A stretch of 64,000 nucleotides of DNA. Source: Pseudoduganella violaceinigra DSM 15887. GTDB taxonomy: Bacteria > Pseudomonadota > Gammaproteobacteria > Burkholderiales > Burkholderiaceae_D. The stretch covers positions 431,390 through 495,389 of the forward strand of contig NZ_KE384358.1 in assembly GCF_000425385.1 (NCBI RefSeq). The letters run 5' to 3'. The notes beneath the pieces are model-generated. The model saw only the letters and a program-made list of their open reading frames with translations, searched no databases and was not told where the DNA came from. This document shows, one piece after another, positions 34,519-42,821 of the stretch (its first letter is position 1; each line of letters opens with the position of its first letter). Made by a program: the position numbers and the translations under genes.

Positions 34519-35418
34519 CTAGAACACCGAACCATGCCTAACGAACCAATTAGCCAAGTGGTCCAGTAGAGCCCGCAGCGCAGGCGGCATGTGCTCGCGC
34601 GATGTATAAATGGCATGAATTCCCAACGTCCGCGGCTCCCAGTCTGGCAGAACTTCCGTTAGCTGCCCCATCGCCACCTGCGGCTGCGCCACGAAGCGCG
34701 GCTGCATAGCGATACCGGCGCCCTGCCCCGCAGCCGCCAGCAAAGCCATCGACTCGTTCGACGACAGATTGCCGCCGACCAGCACCTCCTGCGGCGGCTC
34801 CCCATCGCGCGCCAGGGTCCACACGCTCTTGCCGAAATAGCTGTAAGCCAGGCAGTTATGCCGCGCCAGATCTTGCGGATCGCGCGGTGCACCATGCTGC
34901 GCCAGATACGAAGGAGATGCCACCAGCATCGAACGGCACTCCCCCACCTTGCGCGCGATCTGGTTCGGCTCCAGCGCGTTGGTGATGCGGATGGCAAGAT
35001 CGATTCGCTGCTCGACCAGGTTGACCACCCGGTTATCAACCTGCAGATCCAGCGTCACCAAGGGATATTGGCGCAGGAACCCCGCCAGCGCATCGGCCAG
35101 CGCCGTCTGCGCCAGAAACTGCGCGCACGCCACCCGCAGCAGGCCGCGCGGCTCGCCCGCCCCCGCATCGCCCGCTGCCGGAATCGCCCCGGCCAGGGCC
35201 AGCAGCTCGCGGCAGCGCGCCAGGGTCACCTCGCCCGCCGCCGTCAATCCCAGGCGCCGCGTCGTCCGGTGCAGCAAGCGGGCGCCGGCCCACTCCTCCA
35301 TCTCCGCCAAATAGCGGGTCACCATGGCGCGCGACATATCGAGGGTATCGGCAGCCGCGGCCAGGCTGCCGCGCTCAGCGATGGTGACAAAGACACTGGC
35401 GGAATCAATACGGTCCAT
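34519..35418 (-). CDS. LysR-family transcriptional regulator
   Basis: A 299-residue LTTR. The N-terminal winged helix spans about residues 1-60 (DSASVFVTIAERGSLAAAADTLDMSRAMVTRYLAEMEEW, in parts), followed by the effector-binding domain with VDNRVVNLVEQRIDLAIRI. The order (RIDSASVFVTIAERGSL..., dimer helix) fits the CrgA/PecT-like branch. It is divergent from the metallo-hydrolase-like gene over 100 bases, which is the classical LysR-target arrangement; that gene is therefore the likely target. Confidence 0.92.
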   Translation of the reverse strand: MDRIDSASVFVTIAERGSLAAAADTLDMSRAMVTRYLAEMEEWAGARLLHRTTRRLGLTAAGEVTLARCRELLALAGAIPAAGDAGAGEPRGLLRVACAQFLAQTALADALAGFLRQYPLVTLDLQVDNRVVNLVEQRIDLAIRITNALEPNQIARKVGECRSMLVASPSYLAQHGAPRDPQDLARHNCLAYSYFGKSVWTLARDGEPPQEVLVGGNLSSNESMALLAAAGQGAGIAMQPRFVAQPQVAMGQLTEVLPDWEPRTLGIHAIYTSREHMPPALRALLDHLANWFVRHGSVF

Positions 35419-35518
35419 ATGAACGATTTATGCAATAAACCGTTTCAATATATCCTATTTTTCGATCATGCGAAGCTGTCTACACTGGCGTCATTCAATC
35501 ACCGAAAGGAATGTCGCA

Positions 35519-36367
35519 ATGATCAAGCAAACTCTCGCCGCAGCCGCCCTCGCCGCAGCAAGCGCCGGCGCCAGCGCCGCCCCGCTGACCCTGGAAGTCT
35601 TCAACCCTGGCGAAGCCGCCATCTTTCCGGTCGCCTCGGTCCTGGTCAAAGGCGACAAAGACGCCGTGCTGGTGGACGCCCAGTTCTCGCGCGGCGAAGC
35701 GGAAAAACTGGTGGCCCAGATCAAAGCCAGCGGCAAGCGCCTGACCACCATCTATGTCAGCCACGGCGACCCGGACTTCTACTTCGGCCTGGACGTATTG
35801 AAAGCCGCCTTCCCGCAAGCGCGCATCGTGGCGCGCGGCACCACCATCGCCGCCATGGAAAAGAAGGCGCAAGCCAAGGTCGCCTACTGGGGCCCGATCC
35901 TGGGCGCCAACGCCCCGCAAGGCGTGGTGATGCCTGAACTGCTGCAAGGCGACATCGAGCTCGAAGGCCAGAAGCTGCAGATCAAAGGCCAGGGCGACCG
36001 CAGCTATGTATGGATCCCATCGATCAAAGCGGTTGTCGGCGGCGTCGTACTGTTCAAAGGCCTGCACGTCTGGATGGCCGACACGCAGACAGTGGAATCG
36101 CGCGCCCAGTGGCTGTCCGTCCTGGACGACATGGCCAAGCTGAAGCCGGCCACGGTCGTTCCCGGCCACTTCGCCCCTGGCGTAAGCTACACCCCGGACG
36201 CGATCAGCTACACCGCCGACTACGTACGCCGCTTCGAAGCCGCCACCCCGGCAGCGGCCAACAGCGCCGCCCTGGTCGCCGCCATGAAATCGGCCTACCC
36301 GCAAGCCGGCCTGGAAAGCGCCCTGCAACTGAGCGCCAAAGTCGCCAAAGGCGAGCTCGCCTGGTAA
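35519..36367 (+). CDS. Exported metallo-beta-lactamase-fold protein with altered metal motif
   Basis: A 282-residue protein with a signal peptide (MIKQTLAAAALAAASAGASA). The fold elements of the MBL superfamily are present: VLVDAQFSRGEA, IYVSHGDPDFYFGLDVLK, VVPGHFAPG. The canonical HxHxDH metal motif reads HGDPDFY, so two of three His are missing, while the late GH (PGHF) is kept. The metal site is therefore reduced or different. It could still be a hydrolase with one metal, or a non-catalytic scaffold. AAAGGA precedes the ATG at 35519. Confidence 0.8.
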   Translation: MIKQTLAAAALAAASAGASAAPLTLEVFNPGEAAIFPVASVLVKGDKDAVLVDAQFSRGEAEKLVAQIKASGKRLTTIYVSHGDPDFYFGLDVLKAAFPQARIVARGTTIAAMEKKAQAKVAYWGPILGANAPQGVVMPELLQGDIELEGQKLQIKGQGDRSYVWIPSIKAVVGGVVLFKGLHVWMADTQTVESRAQWLSVLDDMAKLKPATVVPGHFAPGVSYTPDAISYTADYVRRFEAATPAAANSAALVAAMKSAYPQAGLESALQLSAKVAKGELAW

Positions 36368-36374
36368 TACTGCC

Positions 36375-36484
36375 GAGCCCGTGGCAACCTTGGGGTCAGG
36401 CTCTTTGCTTGCCACGGGCTCATGCGCATTTGCGGCCGAGTCCGTGGCAACCTCGGAGCCTGACCCCAAGGTTGCCACGGGCTC
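36375..36484. repeat. 29-bp perfect inverted repeat with nested partial copies
   Basis: Arms at 36375-36403 and 36456-36484 are perfect complements, each starting or ending GAGCC and containing TTGGGGTCAGG / CCTGACCCCAAG. The 52-base centre holds two shorter fragments of the same unit (TTGCCACGGGCTC at 36409-36421, GTCCGTGGCAACC near 36440). It lies just past the MBL-fold stop and could form a very stable hairpin or act as a terminator. It differs in sequence from the AACCGG family. Confidence 0.85.
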
Positions 36485-36512
36485 AAGCATTGCGCGGGTG
36501 TAGACTTTCCTG

Positions 36513-36534
36513 TCTAGATCATTTATTCTAGATC
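36513..36534. promoter_or_regulatory. Candidate operator upstream of the BlaI-type gene
   Basis: TCTAGATC occurs twice as a direct repeat (36513-36520, 36527-36534), each with the palindromic core TCTAGA. It lies 25-45 bases before the repressor ATG. BlaI/MecI repressors bind dyads upstream of their own genes, though the classical TACAnnTGTA core is not seen. Autoregulation is an inference. Confidence 0.45.
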
Positions 36535-36558
36535 CGTCGATATTCATCCGGATCTATC

Positions 36559-36930
36559 ATGCCCTTGCCCAAACCCACGCCCAGCGAACTGGAAATGTTG
36601 CGCCTCTTGTTTGCCTTGGGGCCGGCAACGGCGCGGCAGGTGCATGAGGCTGCCGTGGAATCGCGGCCGGATATGCAATACGCCACCGTCCTGCGCCTGC
36701 TGCAAGTCATGCATACCAAGGGCCTGCTGAACCGCGACGAAAGCCAGCGCGCCCACATCTATTCGCCGATCGAGCAGCAGGATTCGATCCAGACTTCCTT
36801 GCTCAAGGACTTGATCCACAAAGCATTCTCCGGCTCCGGCAAGGCCCTGGTGCTCGCTGCGCTGAAAGGTGGCACCGTCAGCGCCAAGGAGCGCGCAGAA
36901 ATCCGCGCCCTGCTCGACGAAGAGAAGTAA
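36559..36930 (+). CDS. BlaI/MecI/CopY-family transcriptional repressor
   Basis: A 123-residue penicillinase-repressor-family protein. The N-terminal winged helix is PTPSELEMLRLLFALGPATARQVHEA, with TVLRLLQVMHTKGLLNRDE as recognition helix and wing. The C-terminal dimerisation helices are SLLKDLIHKAFSGSGKALVLAAL. BlaI proteins are normally inactivated by a BlaR1/MecR1 membrane protease; none is encoded here. Instead the next gene, 6 bases on, is an LRR protein kinase, so signal input may be different. Confidence 0.9.
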   Translation: MPLPKPTPSELEMLRLLFALGPATARQVHEAAVESRPDMQYATVLRLLQVMHTKGLLNRDESQRAHIYSPIEQQDSIQTSLLKDLIHKAFSGSGKALVLAALKGGTVSAKERAEIRALLDEEK

Positions 36931-36936
36931 GCGACG

Positions 36937-38211
36937 ATGCAGACACTGGAACAACTGCGCGCCGGCGCACTGGCCGGCGCCACCTGGCTGCAACTACGCT
37001 GCGGCTTGACCGAATTCCCGCGCGAGATTTTCGAGCTGGCGGATACGCTGGAGATCCTCGAGCTCTCCGGCAATGCGCTGGACTCCCTGCCCGACGACTT
37101 GCCGCGCCTGCATAAGCTGCGCATCATCTTCTGCTCGGACAATCCGTTTACCGAACTGCCGGAAGTACTGGGCCGCTGCCCTGCCCTGACCATGGTTGGC
37201 TTCAAAGCCTGCCGGATCACGACGGTGCCCGGCGCCGCCTTGTCCGAGCGCCTGCGCTGGCTGATCCTGACCGATAACCGTATCGCGGAGCTGCCAAGGG
37301 AAATTGGCCGCTGTACCGATATGCAGAAGTTGATGTTGTCCGGGAACCGCTTGCACGCACTGCCACCGGAATTGGCGAATTGCAGCAAACTTGAGCTGCT
37401 GCGGATTGCCTCGAATCGCCTTGCGGCACTGCCGGATTGGCTGCTGGCGATGCCCCGCCTGACCTGGCTTGCCTGCGCTGGCAATCCTTTCAACGAGAAG
37501 CAGGCTGCCGCGCCGTCACCCGTGCGCAGCATCCACTGGCATGAGCTGCAGGTGCTGCACAAGCTCGGCGAAGGCGCCTCCGGCGTAATCCATCAGGCCA
37601 CCCTGGACGGCACGACTGTCGCCGTCAAAATCTTCAAAGGCGCGATGACGAGCGACGGCTCGCCCGAGCATGAAATGGCCGCCAGCATTGGCGCCGGCCG
37701 GCATCCGAACCTGATTCCGGTTCTCGGTACGGTGCCAGACCACCCTGAACAAAGGCCAGCACTCGTCATGCCGCTGATGGATCCGCGCCTGCGCAACCTG
37801 GCCGGCCCGCCAAGCTTTGTCACTTGTACCCGCGATGTCTACGCGGACGGCCAGCAATTCAGTACGGGGACTTTACTGGGCATCGCACGCGGCATAGCAT
37901 CCGCCGCTGCGCACTTGCACGCGCGAGGGATCATGCATGGCGATCTTTATGCCCACAACATCCTGAACTGCGGTGAAGGCAATGCGGTGCTGGGCGATCT
38001 GGGTGGGGCCTCGATGTTCGAGCCGGGCTCAACGCTTGCGGCAGCCTTGCAGCGCCTGGAAGTGAGAGCGTTCGGCTGCTTGCTGGAGGAATTGTTGGAG
38101 CGCTGCGAGGACGAACTCCCAAAGGTGCGCACACTCGCACTTGACTGCATGCATCTATCGCCGGACGCGCGGCCAGCATTTGCCAACATCGTTGCGAGGC
38201 TGGCGTATTGA
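36937..38211 (+). CDS. Leucine-rich-repeat protein kinase (cytosolic)
   Basis: A 424-residue fusion. Residues about 15-185 hold seven or so LRRs of the bacterial ELPxxIG type (LEILELSGNALDSLPDDL, LRWLILTDNRIAELPREIG, MQKLMLSGNRLHALPPEL). Residues about 203-424 form a protein-kinase domain: G-loop GEGASG (211-216), VAVKIFKG (Lys231), a Glu at 244-246, catalytic loop HGDLYAHN (H334, D336, N341), and a DLGG variant of DFG (D354). All key catalytic residues are present, so an active kinase is likely. No signal or membrane segment is seen, so it is cytosolic, unlike plant LRR receptor kinases. It is in an operon with the BlaI-type gene. Confidence 0.85.
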   Translation: MQTLEQLRAGALAGATWLQLRCGLTEFPREIFELADTLEILELSGNALDSLPDDLPRLHKLRIIFCSDNPFTELPEVLGRCPALTMVGFKACRITTVPGAALSERLRWLILTDNRIAELPREIGRCTDMQKLMLSGNRLHALPPELANCSKLELLRIASNRLAALPDWLLAMPRLTWLACAGNPFNEKQAAAPSPVRSIHWHELQVLHKLGEGASGVIHQATLDGTTVAVKIFKGAMTSDGSPEHEMAASIGAGRHPNLIPVLGTVPDHPEQRPALVMPLMDPRLRNLAGPPSFVTCTRDVYADGQQFSTGTLLGIARGIASAAAHLHARGIMHGDLYAHNILNCGEGNAVLGDLGGASMFEPGSTLAAALQRLEVRAFGCLLEELLERCEDELPKVRTLALDCMHLSPDARPAFANIVARLAY

Positions 38212-38263
38212 GGCAGGTCAAAGGAGCGCGCTTCGTGTCCAAATGACAGACCTGACCCCGAAT

Positions 38264-38290
38264 AAAAAAGCGAGCCGAAGCTCGCTTTTT
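38264..38290. terminator. Bidirectional terminator between the LRR kinase and gltA
   Basis: AAAAAAGCGAGC, loop CGAA, GCTCGCTTTTT. The A-run on one side and T-run on the other serve the convergent genes from both directions. Confidence 0.9.
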
Positions 38291-38312
38291 CTTTGCCTGA
38301 AGGCTGCAAGAA

Positions 38313-39617
38313 TTACTTGCGGTCTTTCAGCGGCGGCACGTCGCGCACGGCGGAGCCGACGAACAGCTGGCGTGGGCGGCCGATCTTCTGCTCTGGGTCG
38401 GCGATCATTTCGTTCCACTGGGCGATCCAGCCGATGGTGCGGGCCATGGCGAAGATGCCGGTGAACAGGGACACTGGGATGCCCAGGGCCGACTGCACGA
38501 TGCCGGAGTAGAAGTCCACGTTCGGGTACAGCTTGCGGGACACGAAGTACTCGTCGTTCAGCGCAATCTTTTCCAGTTCCATGGCCAGCTTGAACAGCGG
38601 GTCGTCTTGCAGGCCCAGTTCGTTCAGCACTTCGTGGCAGGTTTCGCGCATCAGCTTCGCACGTGGGTCGAAGTTCTTGTACACGCGGTGGCCGAAGCCC
38701 ATCAGCTTGACGCCGGAATTCTTGTCTTTCACCTGGGCGATGAAGGCAGGAATCTTGTCGACGGTGCCGATTTCTTTCAGCATGTTCAGGGCCGCTTCGT
38801 TGGCGCCGCCGTGGGCAGGGCCCCACAGGCAGGCGATACCGGCAGCGATACAGGCGAACGGGTTGGCGCCGGAGGAGCCGGCCAGACGCACGGTCGAGGT
38901 GGAAGCGTTCTGCTCGTGGTCCGCGTGCAGGATCAGGATGCGGTCCAGGGCGCGCACCAGCACGTCGTTGACTTTGTAGTCTTCGCATGGGTTGCCGAAC
39001 ATCATGCGCATGAAGTTGGCGGAGTACGACAGGTCGTTGCGCGGGTACACGAACGGCTGGCCGATCGAGTATTTGTATGCCATGGCGACCAGGGTCGGCA
39101 GCTTGGCGATCAGGCGGATGGCCGAGATTTCACGCTGCTTGGCGTCGTTGATGTCCAGCGAGTCGTGGTAGAACGATGCCAGCGCGCCGACGGTGCCAAC
39201 CAGCACGGACATCGGGTGGGCGTCGCGGCGGAAGCCGCGGAAGAAGAATTGCATCTGCTCGTGGACCATGGTGTGCTTGGTCACGGTGTCGACGAATTCC
39301 TTCTTCTGCACCGCGTTTGGCAGGTCGCCGTTCAGCAGCAGGTAGCACGATTCCATGAAGTCGGCGTTCACCGCCAGCTGTTCGATCGGGTAGCCGCGGT
39401 ATTGCAGTTCACCCTTGTCGCCGTCGATGTAGGTGATCGAGGAGTTGCACGACGCGGTGGACATGAAGCCAGGGTCGTAGGTGAACTTGCCGGTAGCGCC
39501 GTACAGTTTGCGGATGTCGATAACGTCCGGGCCCACGGTGCCTTTGTAGATCGGCATTTCCACCGATGGGCTGCCGTCGGAGAACGAGAGTGTTGCTTTG
39601 GTTTCAGAGATGTTCAT
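38313..39617 (-). CDS. gltA: Citrate synthase (type II, hexameric)
   Basis: A 434-residue citrate synthase. Catalytic His residues lie in WGPAHGGANEAAL and GFGHRVYKNFDPRA, and the catalytic Asp is in the later block. The length and N-terminal beta domain (SFSDGSPSVEMPIYKGTVGPDVIDI, in parts) match the gram-negative type II enzymes regulated by NADH. I start at 39617 because it is preceded by a GGAAGAG-type SD and begins the family N terminus; the upstream frame is longer by 10 residues. It ends the sdh-gltA operon. Confidence 0.97.
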   Translation of the reverse strand: MNISETKATLSFSDGSPSVEMPIYKGTVGPDVIDIRKLYGATGKFTYDPGFMSTASCNSSITYIDGDKGELQYRGYPIEQLAVNADFMESCYLLLNGDLPNAVQKKEFVDTVTKHTMVHEQMQFFFRGFRRDAHPMSVLVGTVGALASFYHDSLDINDAKQREISAIRLIAKLPTLVAMAYKYSIGQPFVYPRNDLSYSANFMRMMFGNPCEDYKVNDVLVRALDRILILHADHEQNASTSTVRLAGSSGANPFACIAAGIACLWGPAHGGANEAALNMLKEIGTVDKIPAFIAQVKDKNSGVKLMGFGHRVYKNFDPRAKLMRETCHEVLNELGLQDDPLFKLAMELEKIALNDEYFVSRKLYPNVDFYSGIVQSALGIPVSLFTGIFAMARTIGWIAQWNEMIADPEQKIGRPRQLFVGSAVRDVPPLKDRK

Positions 39618-39662
39618 GGACTCTTCCTTTAGGAGAGAATGCAGCAAATAAAAAACTTAAAC

Positions 39663-39944
39663 TCAGGCTTGGCGCAGGCGTGCCAGTAACGCATGTACAT
39701 GCGGCAGGTCTATTTCGCCTTCCGGCTCCTTACGGGCCAAGACCAGATCCATCAGTGCATTGTCCGACAAATCGAGGAGCCGCGTGAACGCGTCCACTTC
39801 CTCGTCGGTCAATCCTGTCTCGTGCGCATCGAGGAAACGCGTCAAGATAATGTCGTTTTCCAGCAGGCCCCGGCGTGCGCGCCAGCGTAGGCGCGCACGG
39901 TTGGTCGGATCGGCCTGGTGCGCTCGTTTTTCGAGTTCGGCCAT
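39663..39944 (-). CDS. sdhE: Succinate dehydrogenase FAD assembly factor SdhE
   Basis: A 93-residue SdhE/SDH5 family protein that promotes covalent flavinylation of SdhA. The signature is RLRWRARRGLLENDIILTRF (the RGxxE element sits in it), followed by DEEVDAFTRLLDLSDNALMDLVL. It is between sdhB and gltA, 5 bases after sdhB on the same strand. Confidence 0.95.
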   Translation of the reverse strand: MAELEKRAHQADPTNRARLRWRARRGLLENDIILTRFLDAHETGLTDEEVDAFTRLLDLSDNALMDLVLARKEPEGEIDLPHVHALLARLRQA

Positions 39945-39949
39945 TTTGT

Positions 39950-40660
39950 TTAAATGGCGCGGCGTACCATCAGTTCCTTGATCTTGCCGATCGCCTTGTT
40001 AGGGTTCAGGCCTTTCGGGCACACGTCGACGCAGTTCATGATCGAGTGGCAACGGAACAGACGATACGGGTCTTCCAGATTATCCAGGCGCTCGCCGGTG
40101 GCTTCGTCGCGCGAGTCGGCGATGAAGCGGTAGGCTTGCAGCAGGCCGGCCGGGCCGACGAACTTGTCCGGGTTCCACCAGAACGACGGGCAGGAGGTCG
40201 AGCAGCAGGCGCACAGGATGCACTCGTACAGGCCGTCCAGTTCTTCGCGTTCCGCAGGCGACTGCAGGCGCTCTTTCTCCGGAGGGATCGAGTCGTTGAT
40301 CAGGAACGGCTTGATCGAGTGGTATTGCTTGAAGAACTGGGTCATGTCGACGATCAGGTCGCGCACCACCGGCAGGCCTGGCAGCGGACGCAGCACGATC
40401 GGCTCGCTCAGCTCGTTCAGGTTGGTGGTGCAGGCCAGGCCGTTCTTGCCGTTGATGTTCATCGCGTCGGAACCGCACACGCCTTCGCGGCAGGAGCGGC
40501 GCAGCGACAGGGAGTCGTCAACGTCGGACTTGATGCGCTGCAGCGCGTCCAGCAGCATCTTGTCGGTGTCTTTCAGCTCGACCGTCAGGTCTTGCATGTA
40601 TGGCTTGGCATCCTTGTCCGGATCGTAGCGGTAGATTTTGAATTTCAGAGTACGTGGCAT
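39950..40660 (-). CDS. sdhB: Succinate dehydrogenase iron-sulfur subunit
   Basis: A 236-residue Fe-S subunit. The [2Fe-2S] ligands are in SCREGVCGSDAMNINGKNGLAC, the [4Fe-4S]/[3Fe-4S] ligands in CILCACCSTSCPSFWWN and CHSIMNCVDVCPKGLNP. Standard length. It connects SdhA to the quinone site and is 13 bases downstream of sdhA. Confidence 0.98.
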   Translation of the reverse strand: MPRTLKFKIYRYDPDKDAKPYMQDLTVELKDTDKMLLDALQRIKSDVDDSLSLRRSCREGVCGSDAMNINGKNGLACTTNLNELSEPIVLRPLPGLPVVRDLIVDMTQFFKQYHSIKPFLINDSIPPEKERLQSPAEREELDGLYECILCACCSTSCPSFWWNPDKFVGPAGLLQAYRFIADSRDEATGERLDNLEDPYRLFRCHSIMNCVDVCPKGLNPNKAIGKIKELMVRRAI

Positions 40661-40673
40661 GATTCTGTGGCCC

Positions 40674-42452
40674 TTAGAAAGTACGTGCTTTTGGCTTGAA
40701 GGTTTCTACCGTCAGCGGCTTGGTGACGACTGCCTTGTATTCCAGGCGGTTGCCTTCGGAGAACCACAGGGTGTGCTTCATCCAGTTTTCATCATCGCGT
40801 TTCGGATGATCGTCTTGTGCGTGGGCGCCGCGGGATTCCTTGCGCGCATTGGCCGAAACGATGGTCGCTTTCGCGGTTTCGATCAGGTTGTCCAGCTCCA
40901 GCGCTTCGACGCGGGCGGTGTTGAACACCATGGACTTGTCCTTGTACGAAACGTGCTTGCGGCGCTCGTCCAGCTTCATGATCTCTTCCACGCCCTTGGC
41001 CAGCATGTCGTCGGTACGGAACACGCCGCAGTACTTCTGCATGGCGGCGCGGATGTCGTTGGCCACGTCCTGGACGCGCTCGGAACCGGTCGAGGTTTCC
41101 AGGCCGTTCAGGCGGCTCATGGCGAACTCGGCGGCGTCCTTCGGCAGCGGCTTGTTTTCCTTCTGCTTCAGGTTCTGCGCCACCACGTGGTTGCCGGCCG
41201 CGCGGCCGAACACCACCAGGTCCAACAGGGAGTTGGTGCCCAGGCGGTTGGCGCCGTGCACCGAGACGCAGGCGCATTCGCCGATGGCGTACAGGCCGTT
41301 CACGACCTTCTGGCTGCCGTCGCCGTTCGGCACGACCACCTGGCCGTGGATATTGGTCGGGATACCGCCCATCTGGTAGTGGATGGTCGGCACGACCGGG
41401 ATCGGTTCCTTGGTGGCGTCGACGTTGGCGAACTTGTGGCCGATTTCCAGGATCGACGGCAGGCGCTTCTGGATGGTCTCGGAGCCGATGTGGCGCAGGT
41501 CCAGCAGCACGTGGTCTTTATTCGGACCGCAGCCGCGGCCTTCCTTGATTTCCTGGTCCATCGAGCGCGACACGAAGTCGCGCGGCGCCAGGTCTTTCAG
41601 GGTCGGCGCGTAGCGCTCCATGAAGCGTTCGCCGTTCGAGTTGATCAGGATGCCGCCTTCGCCGCGCACGCCTTCGGTGATCAGCACGCCCGCGCCGGAC
41701 ACGCCGGTCGGGTGGAACTGCCAGAATTCCATATCCTGCAGCGGCAGGCCGGCACGCGCCGCCATGCCCATGCCGTCACCGGTGTTGATGAAGGCGTTGG
41801 TCGATGCGGCGAAGATGCGGCCTGCGCCGCCGGTTGCGAAGATGGTGGTCTTGGCTTCCAGGATCATGCATTCGCCGGTTTCCATTTCCAGGGCCACCAC
41901 GCCGACGACGTCGCCGTCGGCATCGCGCACCAGGTCCAGGGCCATCCACTCAACGAAGAAGTGGGTGCGGGCGCGCACGTTGCGCTGGTACAGGGTGTGC
42001 AGCAGTGCGTGGCCGGTACGGTCAGCCGCGGCGCAGGCGCGCTGCACAGGCTTCTCGCCCAGGTTGGCGGTGTGGCCGCCGAACGGACGCTGGTAAATGG
42101 TGCCGTCCGGGTTGCGGTCGAACGGCATGCCGAAGTGTTCCAGCTCGTAGACGACTTTCGGTGCTTCGCGGCACATGAATTCAATCGCATCCTGGTCGCC
42201 GAGGTAGTCGCCCCCCTTGACGGTGTCGAACATATGCCAGTACCAGTTGTCTTCCGACATATTGCCCAGCGAGGCGCCGATGCCGCCCTGCGCCGCCACC
42301 GTGTGGGAGCGGGTCGGGAACACCTTGGACAGCACGGCCACATTCAGGCCCGCTTCCGCCAGTTGCAGGGAGGCGCGCATGCCGGAACCGCCGGCGCCAA
42401 CGATCACCGCGTCAAAGCGACGGGTAGGGATTGCAGATTTGATAGCTGCCAC
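40674..42452 (-). CDS. sdhA: Succinate dehydrogenase flavoprotein subunit
   Basis: A 592-residue flavoprotein that oxidises succinate to fumarate. The FAD site begins DAVIVGAGGSGMRASLQLAEAG. The flavin-linked His lies in RSHTVAAQGGIGASLGN. HPTGVSGAGVLITEGVRGEGG (in parts) and the active-site Arg region GANRLGTNSLLDLVVFGRAAG are present. It starts 3 bases after sdhD. Confidence 0.98.
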   Translation of the reverse strand: MAAIKSAIPTRRFDAVIVGAGGSGMRASLQLAEAGLNVAVLSKVFPTRSHTVAAQGGIGASLGNMSEDNWYWHMFDTVKGGDYLGDQDAIEFMCREAPKVVYELEHFGMPFDRNPDGTIYQRPFGGHTANLGEKPVQRACAAADRTGHALLHTLYQRNVRARTHFFVEWMALDLVRDADGDVVGVVALEMETGECMILEAKTTIFATGGAGRIFAASTNAFINTGDGMGMAARAGLPLQDMEFWQFHPTGVSGAGVLITEGVRGEGGILINSNGERFMERYAPTLKDLAPRDFVSRSMDQEIKEGRGCGPNKDHVLLDLRHIGSETIQKRLPSILEIGHKFANVDATKEPIPVVPTIHYQMGGIPTNIHGQVVVPNGDGSQKVVNGLYAIGECACVSVHGANRLGTNSLLDLVVFGRAAGNHVVAQNLKQKENKPLPKDAAEFAMSRLNGLETSTGSERVQDVANDIRAAMQKYCGVFRTDDMLAKGVEEIMKLDERRKHVSYKDKSMVFNTARVEALELDNLIETAKATIVSANARKESRGAHAQDDHPKRDDENWMKHTLWFSEGNRLEYKAVVTKPLTVETFKPKARTF

Positions 42453-42455
42453 GAT

Positions 42456-42821
42456 TTACACACTCCACAGAATTTGCAGCGACCAGGCGGCGCAAGCGAC
42501 CAGCCAGCCGATGGTTGCGATTTGCAGGAACAGGCGCAGGCCGACCGGCTTGATGTAGTCCATCCAGATATCACGGATGCCGACCCAGGCGTGGTAGAAC
42601 AGGGCCAGCAGGGTTACGGCGCTGAACAGCTTGAACCACTGCTTGGCGAACAGTTCCGCCCAGCCTTCGTACGACGGCGTCGACGAGGTGAAGATCATGA
42701 AGAACAGGACGGCGGTGTAGACCACCATCAGCACGGCGGTCACACGCTGGACCAGCCAATCCTTGACGCCGTAGTGGGCACCGACAACCAGGCGTTTTGG
42801 GCCGATATTATTCTTAGCCAT
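42456..42821 (-). CDS. sdhD: Succinate dehydrogenase membrane anchor subunit SdhD
   Basis: A 121-residue three-helix membrane anchor. LVQRVTAVLMVVYTAVLFFM is helix 1; FYHAWVGIRDIWMDYIKP contains the His heme/quinone-side element of the family. It starts immediately after the sdhC stop. Confidence 0.95.
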   Translation of the reverse strand: MAKNNIGPKRLVVGAHYGVKDWLVQRVTAVLMVVYTAVLFFMIFTSSTPSYEGWAELFAKQWFKLFSAVTLLALFYHAWVGIRDIWMDYIKPVGLRLFLQIATIGWLVACAAWSLQILWSV

